The position numbers and the translations under genes are program-made. Source: RYN-431 sp036388295 (lineage in GTDB: Bacteria > Planctomycetota > Phycisphaerae > Tepidisphaerales > Tepidisphaeraceae). From it: a stretch of 11,489 nt of DNA. Positions 1 to 5,231 of this stretch are shown here, in pieces. The DNA lies in NCBI GenBank assembly GCA_036388295.1, contig DASVSC010000199.1:1-11489 (forward strand), given 5' to 3'. Every line of letters starts with the position of its first letter. The stretch's first letter is position 1. The notes under the pieces were generated by a model. The model did not search any database, was not told the origin of the DNA, and was given only the letters and a program-made list of their open reading frames with translations.

Positions 1-276
1 CAGTCTCGTACCGATTACGAGCAGAACGAGATGCTCCGCCTCGCCGTCGAGCGTTGCATCGAGATTATCGGTGAAGCCGCCCGCCGGGTGCCGCCGGCTT
101 TCCGCGACGCCAACCCGCAGATCGCGTGGCGGCCGATCATGGCCACTCGGCATATCCTCGCTCATGACTACGACGCAGTGAACAACGACACGGTCTGGCG
201 GATCGTGATCGACCACCTCCCGCCGCTGATCGAGCAGCTACGCCCGCTCATCCCGCCTGAGCCGACAATCGGATGA
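1..276 (+). CDS. hepT: HepT-like HEPN ribonuclease toxin (DUF86), 5' end outside window
   Basis: The frame is open from base 1 and ends at TGA 274-276, so only the C-terminal 91 residues are visible and the true start lies upstream. The fragment shows the family's ERCIEIIGEA helix and then RHILAHDY (bases 148-171). This matches the HepT active-site pattern R-x4-H-x-Y, with the Arg, His and Tyr all present. HepT proteins are HEPN-fold RNases. In studied pairs they are held in check by an adjacent minimal nucleotidyltransferase (MntA) that AMPylates the Tyr of this motif. By family habit the antitoxin gene should lie just upstream, outside the window; nothing like it lies downstream. Codon use is GC-rich like the flanking core genes, so this gene does not look like part of the AT-richer cassette that begins about 0.9 kb away. 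Confidence 0.85.
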   Translation, partial: QSRTDYEQNEMLRLAVERCIEIIGEAARRVPPAFRDANPQIAWRPIMATRHILAHDYDAVNNDTVWRIVIDHLPPLIEQLRPLIPPEPTIG

Positions 277-299
277 GGACATTTGCCCGTGGCACCCGC

Positions 300-779
300 T
301 TAAGTCTCAATAGAACTCGCCGCCCGCTTCGCGATCAGCAACGGCACCGCGCCCAGCAGGCCGAACGCGCAGTCGACCAGCGTCCACCCGAACGGAATCC
401 CGCGGAACGGCCCGACGCACACGGCCCAGACGACCACCAGCCCGCACAGCAGCAGGCCGTAATCGAACAGCCACGCGTGGCGGACCGGGTCGCGCCACGC
501 CTGCACGAACGCGATGGCGATCGCGATGTGCCCGAACGCCAGCCAGTCGTAGCCGTAGAACATGAACGGCGCTTCGCGGTCCATCCACTCCGCCGCGTCC
601 TGCACCCGCCACAGCCACGCGCCCAACGCCCCCGCGTCACGGCCGATGAAGTGCGTCAAGGCATGCAACTGCGTCACCACCGGCATCGCCGTCAGCCCGC
701 TGAGGACGAGGCCGACGATGAACAGGGCAGTCATCCCGCGGGCCAGACGAAGCGAAGGGGGCGTCATGCCGTGAATCAT
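300..779 (-). CDS. Small multi-pass membrane protein of unknown function
   Basis: This encodes 159 residues with about four hydrophobic segments: near the N-terminus (TALFIVGLVLSGLTAMPVV), mid-protein (WLAFGHIAIAIAFVQ), then GLLLCGLVVVWAVCV, and a C-terminal CAFGLLGAVPLLIA. A conserved-looking YGYDWLAFGH stretch and a later GPFRGIPFGW loop separate them. I recognise this as a type of conserved hypothetical inner-membrane protein but know no function for it. Codon use is strongly G/C-ending. The frame stays open upstream to 977, but that extension is Arg/Pro-rich and looks non-coding. ATG 779 (MIHGMTPP) and ATG 767 (MTPPSLRL) are the plausible starts; neither has a Shine-Dalgarno site. It converges on the HepT-like gene with a 23-bp gap and lies just downstream of the coding-like remnant at 821-1000 on the same strand. 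Confidence 0.7.
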   Translation of the reverse strand: MIHGMTPPSLRLARGMTALFIVGLVLSGLTAMPVVTQLHALTHFIGRDAGALGAWLWRVQDAAEWMDREAPFMFYGYDWLAFGHIAIAIAFVQAWRDPVRHAWLFDYGLLLCGLVVVWAVCVGPFRGIPFGWTLVDCAFGLLGAVPLLIAKRAASSIET

Positions 780-820
780 CAACGACGGCCGGACGTTCGC
801 AACGCTACATCGGCCGGGTG

Positions 821-1000
821 CTACGGCGTGCGGCTGCGGGCCTTCTGCAGCCGGTCGATGAACGGAACGTTCGCCAGGGTTCCCGCCCGCACACTCACGC
901 CGACGCGGGGGACGATGGGGGCGACCGTCGCAGCGGGGGCGGGCCGCGTCGCCGCGGGAAGGGGAGGCGCGTTGCATCGAGGATCGGGTTCATGTCCCGC
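821..1000 (-). pseudogene. Coding-like C-terminal remnant or small protein without a clear start
   Basis: Reading leftwards to TAG 823-821, the frame has an almost unbroken run of G/C-ending codons. It gives a Pro/Ala-rich linker (APPLPAATRPAPAATVAP) followed by VGVSVRAGTLANVPFIDRLQ and a short basic end. This is the codon pattern of real genes in this genome. No ATG opens the GC-biased part: upstream of about base 1000 the frame continues only into low-quality sequence, with ATG at 1153 and 1075. A GTG near 1008 is the only close start. The simplest reading is the 3' end of a gene that lost its 5' part when the neighbouring cassette arrived. A small Pro/Ala-rich protein using the GTG is the alternative. 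The last codon is 41 bp upstream of the membrane-protein start. No family is recognised. Confidence 0.35.
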
Positions 1001-1192
1001 CCCGCGAAAGGCCGCCACCGAGCCAGCCAGACTACTCCAGCCCGGGCCAGCGTGGTTATTCCACGTTCGTACCATCGGCGGATGGCAGCAGGGCTTTACC
1101 GGCGGACTGAATTGATATGTGAGAGGGGTGGCCCTACGCAATTCCTTCAGCACACGCTAGTATGCTGCCGTCTGAATTGTTCACAACAACAG

Positions 1193-1206
1193 AGGAGCGC
1201 GTGGTG
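1193..1206 (+). promoter_or_regulatory. Shine-Dalgarno site selecting the GTG start of the DGQHR gene
   Basis: AGGAG at 1193-1197 is followed by six bases and then GTG at 1204; another GTG sits at 1201. The upstream in-frame ATG at 1162 has no such site. This favours a protein beginning M-A-R-S-K at 1204. Bases 1001-1192 otherwise hold no gene and no promoter I would defend. Confidence 0.6.
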
Positions 1207-2280
1207 GCGAGGTCAAAGCTGGCAAAGAAGACGACTAAGAAGCCTCGGACGCATTCGACAATCGTTGAACACATCGAATTTAATTGTATCGCGTTTCAGC
1301 AAGGCAGTACGCCGTTATACCTTTTCCCAGCAAACGCTAAGACAATTTGGGAGCTCGTTGAAGTTGATCGGCGAGCAGAAGATAAAGACGAAGGGTATCA
1401 GCGAGCGATATCAGGTGCACGCGTCGCTAAATTGGCAAACTTTATCGATGCGGGCAACGTCATACCAAACTCGATTCTTGTTTCGTTCGATGATGGCAGT
1501 TTCGATCCGAATACCTCTCTCTTGCGCATTCCCAATAAGCCAAGCATTGGGTGGGTTATTGATGGTCAGCATCGACTCGCTGGCGCACATGAAGCGTCGA
1601 AAGACATAGAACTCGCTGTCGTTGCATTCGTAAAGCTTCCTCAGCCCGAGCAGATCAAACAGTTTGTGACGATAAATCGTGAACAAAAGGGCGTCCCGTC
1701 TTCACTGTATCTCGAATTATTGAGGCATCTTCCGGGTTCGAAGACTGAGGGCCAGATTGCAGAAACTCGCGCGACAGATTTGGCTGGCGCGATGAAAAGC
1801 GATGAAGCTTCGCCCTTTTTTGGTCGAATTGTAAGTACCACTGCACCGGCTGACGGACAACTATCAACTACTAATTTCGTCAGAAAAGTCAGTCCGCTAG
1901 TTCGCAAGAACGCTCGGTTGAATATCTACCCGGATGACGAGCGAGCTGGCATTGTTAACAACTACTATTTAGGTCTCGCGAACGTTTTCCCTAAAGAATA
2001 TAAGCGCAAAGGATCTATATTTTTTAAAACTTTGGGTTTCGGCGCGTTGCTGAGTACGCTACCCTTGTTTCTCGACTTAACGTTATCGCATCACACTACA
2101 TTCAAGGTTGCGAATGTTGCAGCGGTATTCAAAAAGATAGATTTCTTTGATTTTGAAGCGTGGCACCAAATGGGCACTGGAAGCGCTGCTGAGATTGCTG
2201 CTGCTGATGACCTCAGGCAAGCGTTAACGGACGCTTTCGCCGGCGGCGAAGGACAAAAGTCTGGCATCGTCCTCTTCTAG
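1204..2280 (+). CDS. DGQHR-domain protein (DndB-like family)
   Basis: This encodes 358 residues when started at GTG 1204, which has a well-placed AGGAG; ATG 1162 would add 14 residues. After a Lys-rich tail (residues 1-20) the family signature VIDGQHRLAG appears, with D120-G-Q-H-R124, followed by FVTINREQKG (F154-G163), the second conserved block of DGQHR proteins. The C-terminal half (about 200-350) is mostly helical and unassigned. DGQHR proteins include DndB of the DNA phosphorothioation systems, and the motif resembles the nucleotide-binding signature of ParB/sulfiredoxin-like folds. A role as a nucleotide-dependent regulator or accessory protein of DNA modification is therefore inferred, not shown. 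It is the first gene of a tight operon, with 24 bp to the start of the next gene and a methyltransferase as third gene. Composition is AT-rich relative to the flanks. Family assignment is firm; function is not. Confidence 0.85.
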   Translation: MARSKLAKKTTKKPRTHSTIVEHIEFNCIAFQQGSTPLYLFPANAKTIWELVEVDRRAEDKDEGYQRAISGARVAKLANFIDAGNVIPNSILVSFDDGSFDPNTSLLRIPNKPSIGWVIDGQHRLAGAHEASKDIELAVVAFVKLPQPEQIKQFVTINREQKGVPSSLYLELLRHLPGSKTEGQIAETRATDLAGAMKSDEASPFFGRIVSTTAPADGQLSTTNFVRKVSPLVRKNARLNIYPDDERAGIVNNYYLGLANVFPKEYKRKGSIFFKTLGFGALLSTLPLFLDLTLSHHTTFKVANVAAVFKKIDFFDFEAWHQMGTGSAAEIAAADDLRQALTDAFAGGEGQKSGIVLF

Positions 2281-2293
2281 ACAGCCCAAACGC

Positions 2294-2307
2294 GGAGAAC
2301 TGTTATC
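2294..2307 (+). promoter_or_regulatory. Shine-Dalgarno site plus probable ATC start codon
   Basis: GGAG at 2294-2297 is followed by seven bases and then ATC at 2305. No in-frame ATG, GTG or TTG exists from 2281 until ATG 2542, although the frame is open throughout. The peptide after the ATC, A-K-S-K, parallels the A-R-S-K after the GTG of the preceding gene. ATC is a rare but known near-cognate initiator and usually gives low expression. Confidence 0.5.
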
Positions 2308-3297
2308 GCGAAGTCAAAGGACAAATCAACGTCTCCATTCCCTACGCACAAACCGGAAAAGGCTAAGAAACCGGAGTGGGAAATCGTTGGAAACAAGTTA
2401 AGTCAGCGAGTTTGGTCCGACCTACGGGATATTTGGATAGCAAATCCTCTAGCGAGTTCAACAAAGGGCGTAATTTCTGCAGAGCCAGCGCAGGACTTAC
2501 CTTCACTCAAGGTCGCAATCGGTGCGTATGCGGCAGATAAGATGTTGGTATTGCCTATAGAAATTCAATCCATTACTGGCCTGCACCGCGCGATGCTTTT
2601 CGACGGGATTTATCTCCTAAACAAGGCTGTGCACGTTCTGTCGGCATCACAGGTGCATATCGACGTGGGGATGTGTTCTTGGTCCCTATCTAATGCCTAC
2701 CAATCCGCTTTTTTTGCAATGAAAGCATGTGCGCTTTTGCTTGGTATGGCGGTTGCAGAAATCGATAGTAGTGTCTATGTCATCGATTTGTGTGCAGAGA
2801 CGGCCATTAGCAAAAAAACATCGCGATATATCCCTCCCAAAGTAATTCGTGTGATGAAAAGCCAACGAATAGAACATAGGCAATATTGGGGGCTATTTAG
2901 CCGGCTTCTTCGGATAAGTGATATTCCGGTATCACTGCTTTCGGGGGATTTGAAAGCCGCGTTGATTGCGCTCAATAACAGTGATTTCGCATCGCAACGT
3001 AATCTTCTTCATTACGACAATACAAGTTGGGTATTGAGCGATCTGCAGCAACTTATTGCACGGGATGACTTCGCGGCCGATACGGCCGCGATCCGCTCAG
3101 GACAGGCCCTCGATACGGACCGCGACGATTTTAGTGTCTCGCTAGCTATTGTACTGGTCGGTTTCGGTATGAGTCTGCTTCGTGATGCTGCAGCGGTGTC
3201 CAATGCGATAGGTGAAGAAGTACAAATATTGAGGGTCTGGATTCAGAACGCTCCCAACGGGCGGTTCTTAGACGTGTACCCTGAAGGTGCAGCATAG
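2305..3297 (+). CDS. Uncharacterised helical protein of the DGQHR-methyltransferase cassette
   Basis: I do not recognise this family. From the proposed ATC start at 2305 it has 330 residues; the first canonical start is ATG 2542 (residue 80), giving 251. The upstream 79 residues look coding: a Lys-rich tail (KPEKAKKPEW) and then VWSDLRDIWIANPLASS. The body is predicted mostly helical by eye. Two stretches recall HEPN domains: an amphipathic helix AYQSAFFAMKACALLLG (about residues 131-147) and QRNLLHYDN with R232-N233 and H236. The Arg-His spacing (R-x3-H) is shorter than the usual R-x4-6-H, so this is a weak resemblance. No PD-(D/E)xK, HNH or PLD nuclease motif is seen. It lies 24 bp after the DGQHR gene and 8 bp before the methyltransferase, so all three are almost certainly co-transcribed. 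In R-M-like loci this position is where an effector nuclease would be expected, but that is inference. Confidence 0.75.
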   Translation: MAKSKDKSTSPFPTHKPEKAKKPEWEIVGNKLSQRVWSDLRDIWIANPLASSTKGVISAEPAQDLPSLKVAIGAYAADKMLVLPIEIQSITGLHRAMLFDGIYLLNKAVHVLSASQVHIDVGMCSWSLSNAYQSAFFAMKACALLLGMAVAEIDSSVYVIDLCAETAISKKTSRYIPPKVIRVMKSQRIEHRQYWGLFSRLLRISDIPVSLLSGDLKAALIALNNSDFASQRNLLHYDNTSWVLSDLQQLIARDDFAADTAAIRSGQALDTDRDDFSVSLAIVLVGFGMSLLRDAAAVSNAIGEEVQILRVWIQNAPNGRFLDVYPEGAA

Positions 3298-3305
3298 GAA
3301 GTGGA

Positions 3306-4226
3306 ATGGCCCGAGAATTTCGGCTCAAGTCGACGTTTGCGATCGAGAACACTGCTACTTTAGCCGTGAAGGATGCCTTGCTGTTTATGAAGTCGCTTCC
3401 CGACGCCTGCACACAACTAGTGGTCACCTCGCCTCCGTATAATATTCAAAAGACATATGAAAAGCGTCGCCGTACTATCCTTTCTTACCTTCGCGAGCAG
3501 TCGGCGATATTCGCAGAAGCGGTGCGTATACTGAAGCCGGGTGGAAGTATCTGCTGGCAGGTTGGCCACCACCTAAACGGGCATGGACAGATTATCCCGC
3601 TTGATATGTTGATGTATCCAGTGTTGCGCCGTTATCAACGCTCTGGAGTCTATCTTCGCAACCGTATCATCTGGCATTTCGAACACGGGATGCACACGAC
3701 CAAGCGGTTCGCCGGTAGGCATGAAATGTTGATGTGGTTCACCAAAGGGGATGCGTATAAGTTTGAGTTGGATCGTGTGCGTGTGCCTCAGAAGTATCCG
3801 GGGAAGCGTGCATATCGTGGTCCGAAGAAAGGTGAGCTATCGGGAAATCCGTTAGGAAAAAACCCGGGTGACGTCTGGGTGTTTCCCAATGTGAAAGGAA
3901 AGCACATTGAGAAGTCAGATCATCCTTGTCAGTTTCCGATTGAGCTTGTTGATCGACTGGTAGAAGCGCTAACGGATGAGGGCGACCTTGTTGTTGATCC
4001 GTATGTTGGCGTGGGTACGTCTGTTGCCGCAGCGATCCTCCGACGCAGGAGAGGCGCTGGATGCGACATTATCGCCTCGTACATTAAGATCGCTAAAGAA
4101 AGAGCAAAGCAGGCTCATAATGGCACGTTGAAATATCGACCCCGTACTCGTCCCGTGTACAAGCCGCAACCGAACACAAAGCTGACGAGCGTCCCCCCTG
4201 AATTTTGCTATGTTTCGCATGACTAG
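3306..4226 (+). CDS. Site-specific DNA methyltransferase, beta class (N4-cytosine or N6-adenine)
   Basis: This encodes 306 residues from ATG 3306, with an AGGAAG site overlapping the stop of the preceding gene. Motif order is that of beta-class DNA methylases (N-4/N-6 family). Catalytic motif IV is TSPPYN (residues 41-46). A recognition region containing GKNPGDVWVFPNVKG comes next, then the HPCQFP block (206-211), and the AdoMet-binding motif I DPYVGVGTS (231-239) comes last. A Ser before PPY is more typical of N4-cytosine than N6-adenine enzymes, but this is not decisive. The protein looks full length and intact. It would methylate one base in a specific target site, either protecting host DNA from a cognate nuclease or marking it. 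No recognisable restriction endonuclease adjoins it; the partners are the DGQHR protein and the unknown protein upstream. Target sequence cannot be read from the protein. Confidence 0.92.
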   Translation: MAREFRLKSTFAIENTATLAVKDALLFMKSLPDACTQLVVTSPPYNIQKTYEKRRRTILSYLREQSAIFAEAVRILKPGGSICWQVGHHLNGHGQIIPLDMLMYPVLRRYQRSGVYLRNRIIWHFEHGMHTTKRFAGRHEMLMWFTKGDAYKFELDRVRVPQKYPGKRAYRGPKKGELSGNPLGKNPGDVWVFPNVKGKHIEKSDHPCQFPIELVDRLVEALTDEGDLVVDPYVGVGTSVAAAILRRRRGAGCDIIASYIKIAKERAKQAHNGTLKYRPRTRPVYKPQPNTKLTSVPPEFCYVSHD

Positions 4227-4333
4227 TGTTGGGGTGGGTGGCACACCAAGTATTTCAGATGTTGATGTGGTGCAGTGGAACTTGGGTCGGGCAGTACTCG
4301 GCGCACCCAATTGTTGCATCCGGCGGGCAAGCA

Positions 4334-4405
4334 TAGCGGGCGCAAGAGTCGAACTTGCTTTTCTCGGGGGATTAACCCGGAATAGGCCCGGCCTATCCAC
4401 CCGCA
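4334..4405 (-). tRNA. Degenerate tRNA-like element (probable tRNA remnant)
   Basis: Read on the minus strand, a perfect T-arm is present: GCAAG, loop TTCGACT, CTTGC (4358-4342). It is preceded by a five-base variable region and an anticodon-like arm, CCGGG, loop TTAATCC, CCCGA, with one C-A mismatch. The ends TGCGGGT (4405-4399) and GCCCGCT (4341-4335) pair at six of seven positions, including one G-U; the outermost T-T pair is broken. The D-arm is only 15 bases and forms a palindrome (ATAGG/CCTAT) instead of a normal D-loop. The anticodon would be AAT, which bacteria do not normally use, and no CCA is encoded. Spacing from anticodon arm to acceptor fits a tRNA exactly, but the faults argue for a decayed or non-functional copy. 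Confidence 0.35.
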
Positions 4406-4475
4406 ATCGAGCGGCCACTGTACCACAATTCGTCGCGACGGGCGGGTGGCAGGGCTTGGGTCGAAGCCTTGGCGG

Positions 4476-4682
4476 TCATCGCCCGCGCGGGCGGCGACGC
4501 AGGGTCAGGGCGCTCAGGCCGAGGACGGCGAGGGACGCGGGTTCGGGGACGGGGTGGACGTCGAAGATGAAGGTGTGGTTGGCCGAGCTGGGGCCGCTCG
4601 GGGAGACGAAGTCGAACGGGTACATCTGGTAGTACGTCTGGGCGGCGAGGCCGGTCGTGGCGAAGTTAGGTTGGGGCCGCAT
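4476..4682 (-). pseudogene. 5'-truncated PEP-CTERM-sorted exported protein
   Basis: The last 68 residues of a secreted protein end in a textbook PEP-CTERM tail: the VPEPASL motif, a hydrophobic stretch (AVLGLSALTL) and a closing RRRPRGR. Such tails are recognised by an exosortase and are usual on surface or exopolysaccharide-associated proteins of planctomycetes and other Gram-negative bacteria. The residues before it (QTYYQMYPFDFVSPSGP) look like the end of an extracellular domain. There is no signal peptide, and family members are normally several times longer. In-frame sequence upstream of ATG 4682 runs directly into the 47-bp palindromic repeats and then a stop, so the 5' part appears to have been lost or replaced there. 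It is unlikely to be exported or functional as it stands. Codon use matches the GC-rich host, not the upstream cassette. Confidence 0.65.
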
Positions 4683-4701
4683 GGCGAACCGTTCGCTGCT
4701 C

Positions 4702-4795
4702 GCTTCACCTTTCGCCAGCGGGATGGTCCGCAGTGCGGACCCTACATGGCTTCACCTTTCGCCAGCGGCATGGTCCGCAGTGCGGACCCTACAAG
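4702..4795. repeat. Two tandem copies of a 47-bp palindrome-bearing repeat
   Basis: Copy 1 is 4702-4748 and copy 2 is 4749-4795. They differ at only two positions (GGGAT/GGCAT and the ACATG/ACAAG end). Each contains a perfect palindrome, ggtccgcagtgcggacc, at 4725-4741 and 4772-4788: 8-bp arms around a single central base. The layout is that of REP-like extragenic elements. The pair adjoins the broken 5' end of the PEP-CTERM gene. Confidence 0.85.
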
Positions 4796-4857
4796 GCTGC
4801 GGGGGTTCTTTTTATTTAGTCGGCGGTCCGGGCCGGGCGGAATGGTACGTTTATCGA

Positions 4858-5064
4858 ATGGACAACACTTTAAGAACCTTCGTGGCCGTGTCGGAAATCG
4901 GGGACGAATACACGATCGAGCAGGTCGACCCCCGCGGCGGGACCGACGGGCATCAGCGCGTCGAGTTCGTCTGCAGCGGCGTGGGGCGGCTGACCCAACT
5001 CGGGGCCCATCTGTTCCAGTCGGTGGAGCGGCCGGAACTGATCCTGACCGAAAAGGCGGCGTAG
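4858..5064 (+). CDS. Small hypothetical protein (68 aa)
   Basis: ATG 4858 opens a 68-residue frame that ends at TAG 5062-5064. The protein is acidic and soluble-looking, with segments TFVAVSEIGDEYTIEQVDP, HQRVEFVCSGVGRL and LTEKAA. Amino-acid use is balanced and codons end mostly in G/C, which supports real coding. There is no signal peptide, membrane segment or recognised domain. No clear Shine-Dalgarno site precedes it; the frame is open upstream to 4657 but that stretch passes through the palindromic repeats and is not credible. It stands alone between repeats, with a strong hairpin beginning 36 bp after its stop. I do not recognise a family and assign no function. Confidence 0.5.
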   Translation: MDNTLRTFVAVSEIGDEYTIEQVDPRGGTDGHQRVEFVCSGVGRLTQLGAHLFQSVERPELILTEKAA

Positions 5065-5099
5065 AGCGGGTGCCACGGTCTCGACTACAAGTCGGGCGG

Positions 5100-5173
5100 C
5101 AAGGGTAAGTACACTTACCCTTGTCTGCCGGGACATGGGTCGGACCGCGGTAAGGATAAGGGTACTTGTCCTT
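5100..5173. repeat. Pair of strong related hairpins
   Basis: Hairpin 1 has perfect 11-bp arms caagggtaagt (5100-5110) and acttacccttg (5113-5123) around only two bases. Hairpin 2 has 9-bp arms aaggataag (5152-5160) and cttgtcctt (5165-5173, one G-U pair in RNA) around GGTA. The two stems share an AAGG-TAAG core and are 28 bp apart, like a paired REP/BIME unit. Neither is followed by a T-tract, so they are not classical terminators. Confidence 0.75.
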
Positions 5174-5183
5174 GGCACTCAAG

Positions 5184-5231
5184 GCCGAGCATCCGGGGCC
5201 GAGCACCCAGAGCCGAGCATCCGGAGCCGAG
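5184..5231. repeat. 14-bp tandem repeat, about 3.4 copies
   Basis: Units are gccgagcatccggg (5184-5197), gccgagcacccaga (5198-5211), gccgagcatccgga (5212-5225) and a partial gccgag (5226-5231). They are head-to-tail with no spacers, so this is a minisatellite-like repeat and not a CRISPR. Confidence 0.85.

Larger units (their letters stand above)
1150..4230. mobile_element. Candidate horizontally acquired modification/defence cassette
   Basis: The three genes here share a base and codon composition unlike both flanks. Codons such as TTA, ATA and AAA are common, and bases 1981-2040 contain only 18 G/C out of 60, while the flanking genes end almost every codon in G or C. The change happens over roughly 1060-1160 on the left and 4230-4330 on the right. 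No integrase, transposase or IS inverted repeats are visible, and I could find no direct repeat joining the two edges. A degenerate tRNA-like sequence at 4334-4405 lies just outside the right edge with its 3' end facing the cassette, the orientation expected for tRNA-targeted insertion. The boundaries given are approximate. Confidence 0.5.

Noticed and set aside
273..1115. 280-codon open frame on the plus strand
   Set aside because: Arg/Gln/Pro/His-rich translation antisense to the membrane protein; no domain and no ribosome site.
1162..1203. ATG 1162 as start of the DGQHR gene
   Set aside because: It lacks a Shine-Dalgarno site, whereas GTG 1204 has AGGAG at ideal distance; kept only as an alternative.
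2305..3297. Classical restriction endonuclease in the middle gene
   Set aside because: No PD-(D/E)xK, HNH, GIY-YIG or phospholipase-D motif could be seen in the translation.
1100..4440. Flanking direct repeats (att sites) or an integrase for the cassette
   Set aside because: I looked for a copy of the tRNA-like 3' end and other shared words at the left edge and found none; no recombinase is encoded.
5184..5231. Possible CRISPR array
   Set aside because: Units are 14 bp, imperfect and directly adjacent, with no spacers and no cas genes.
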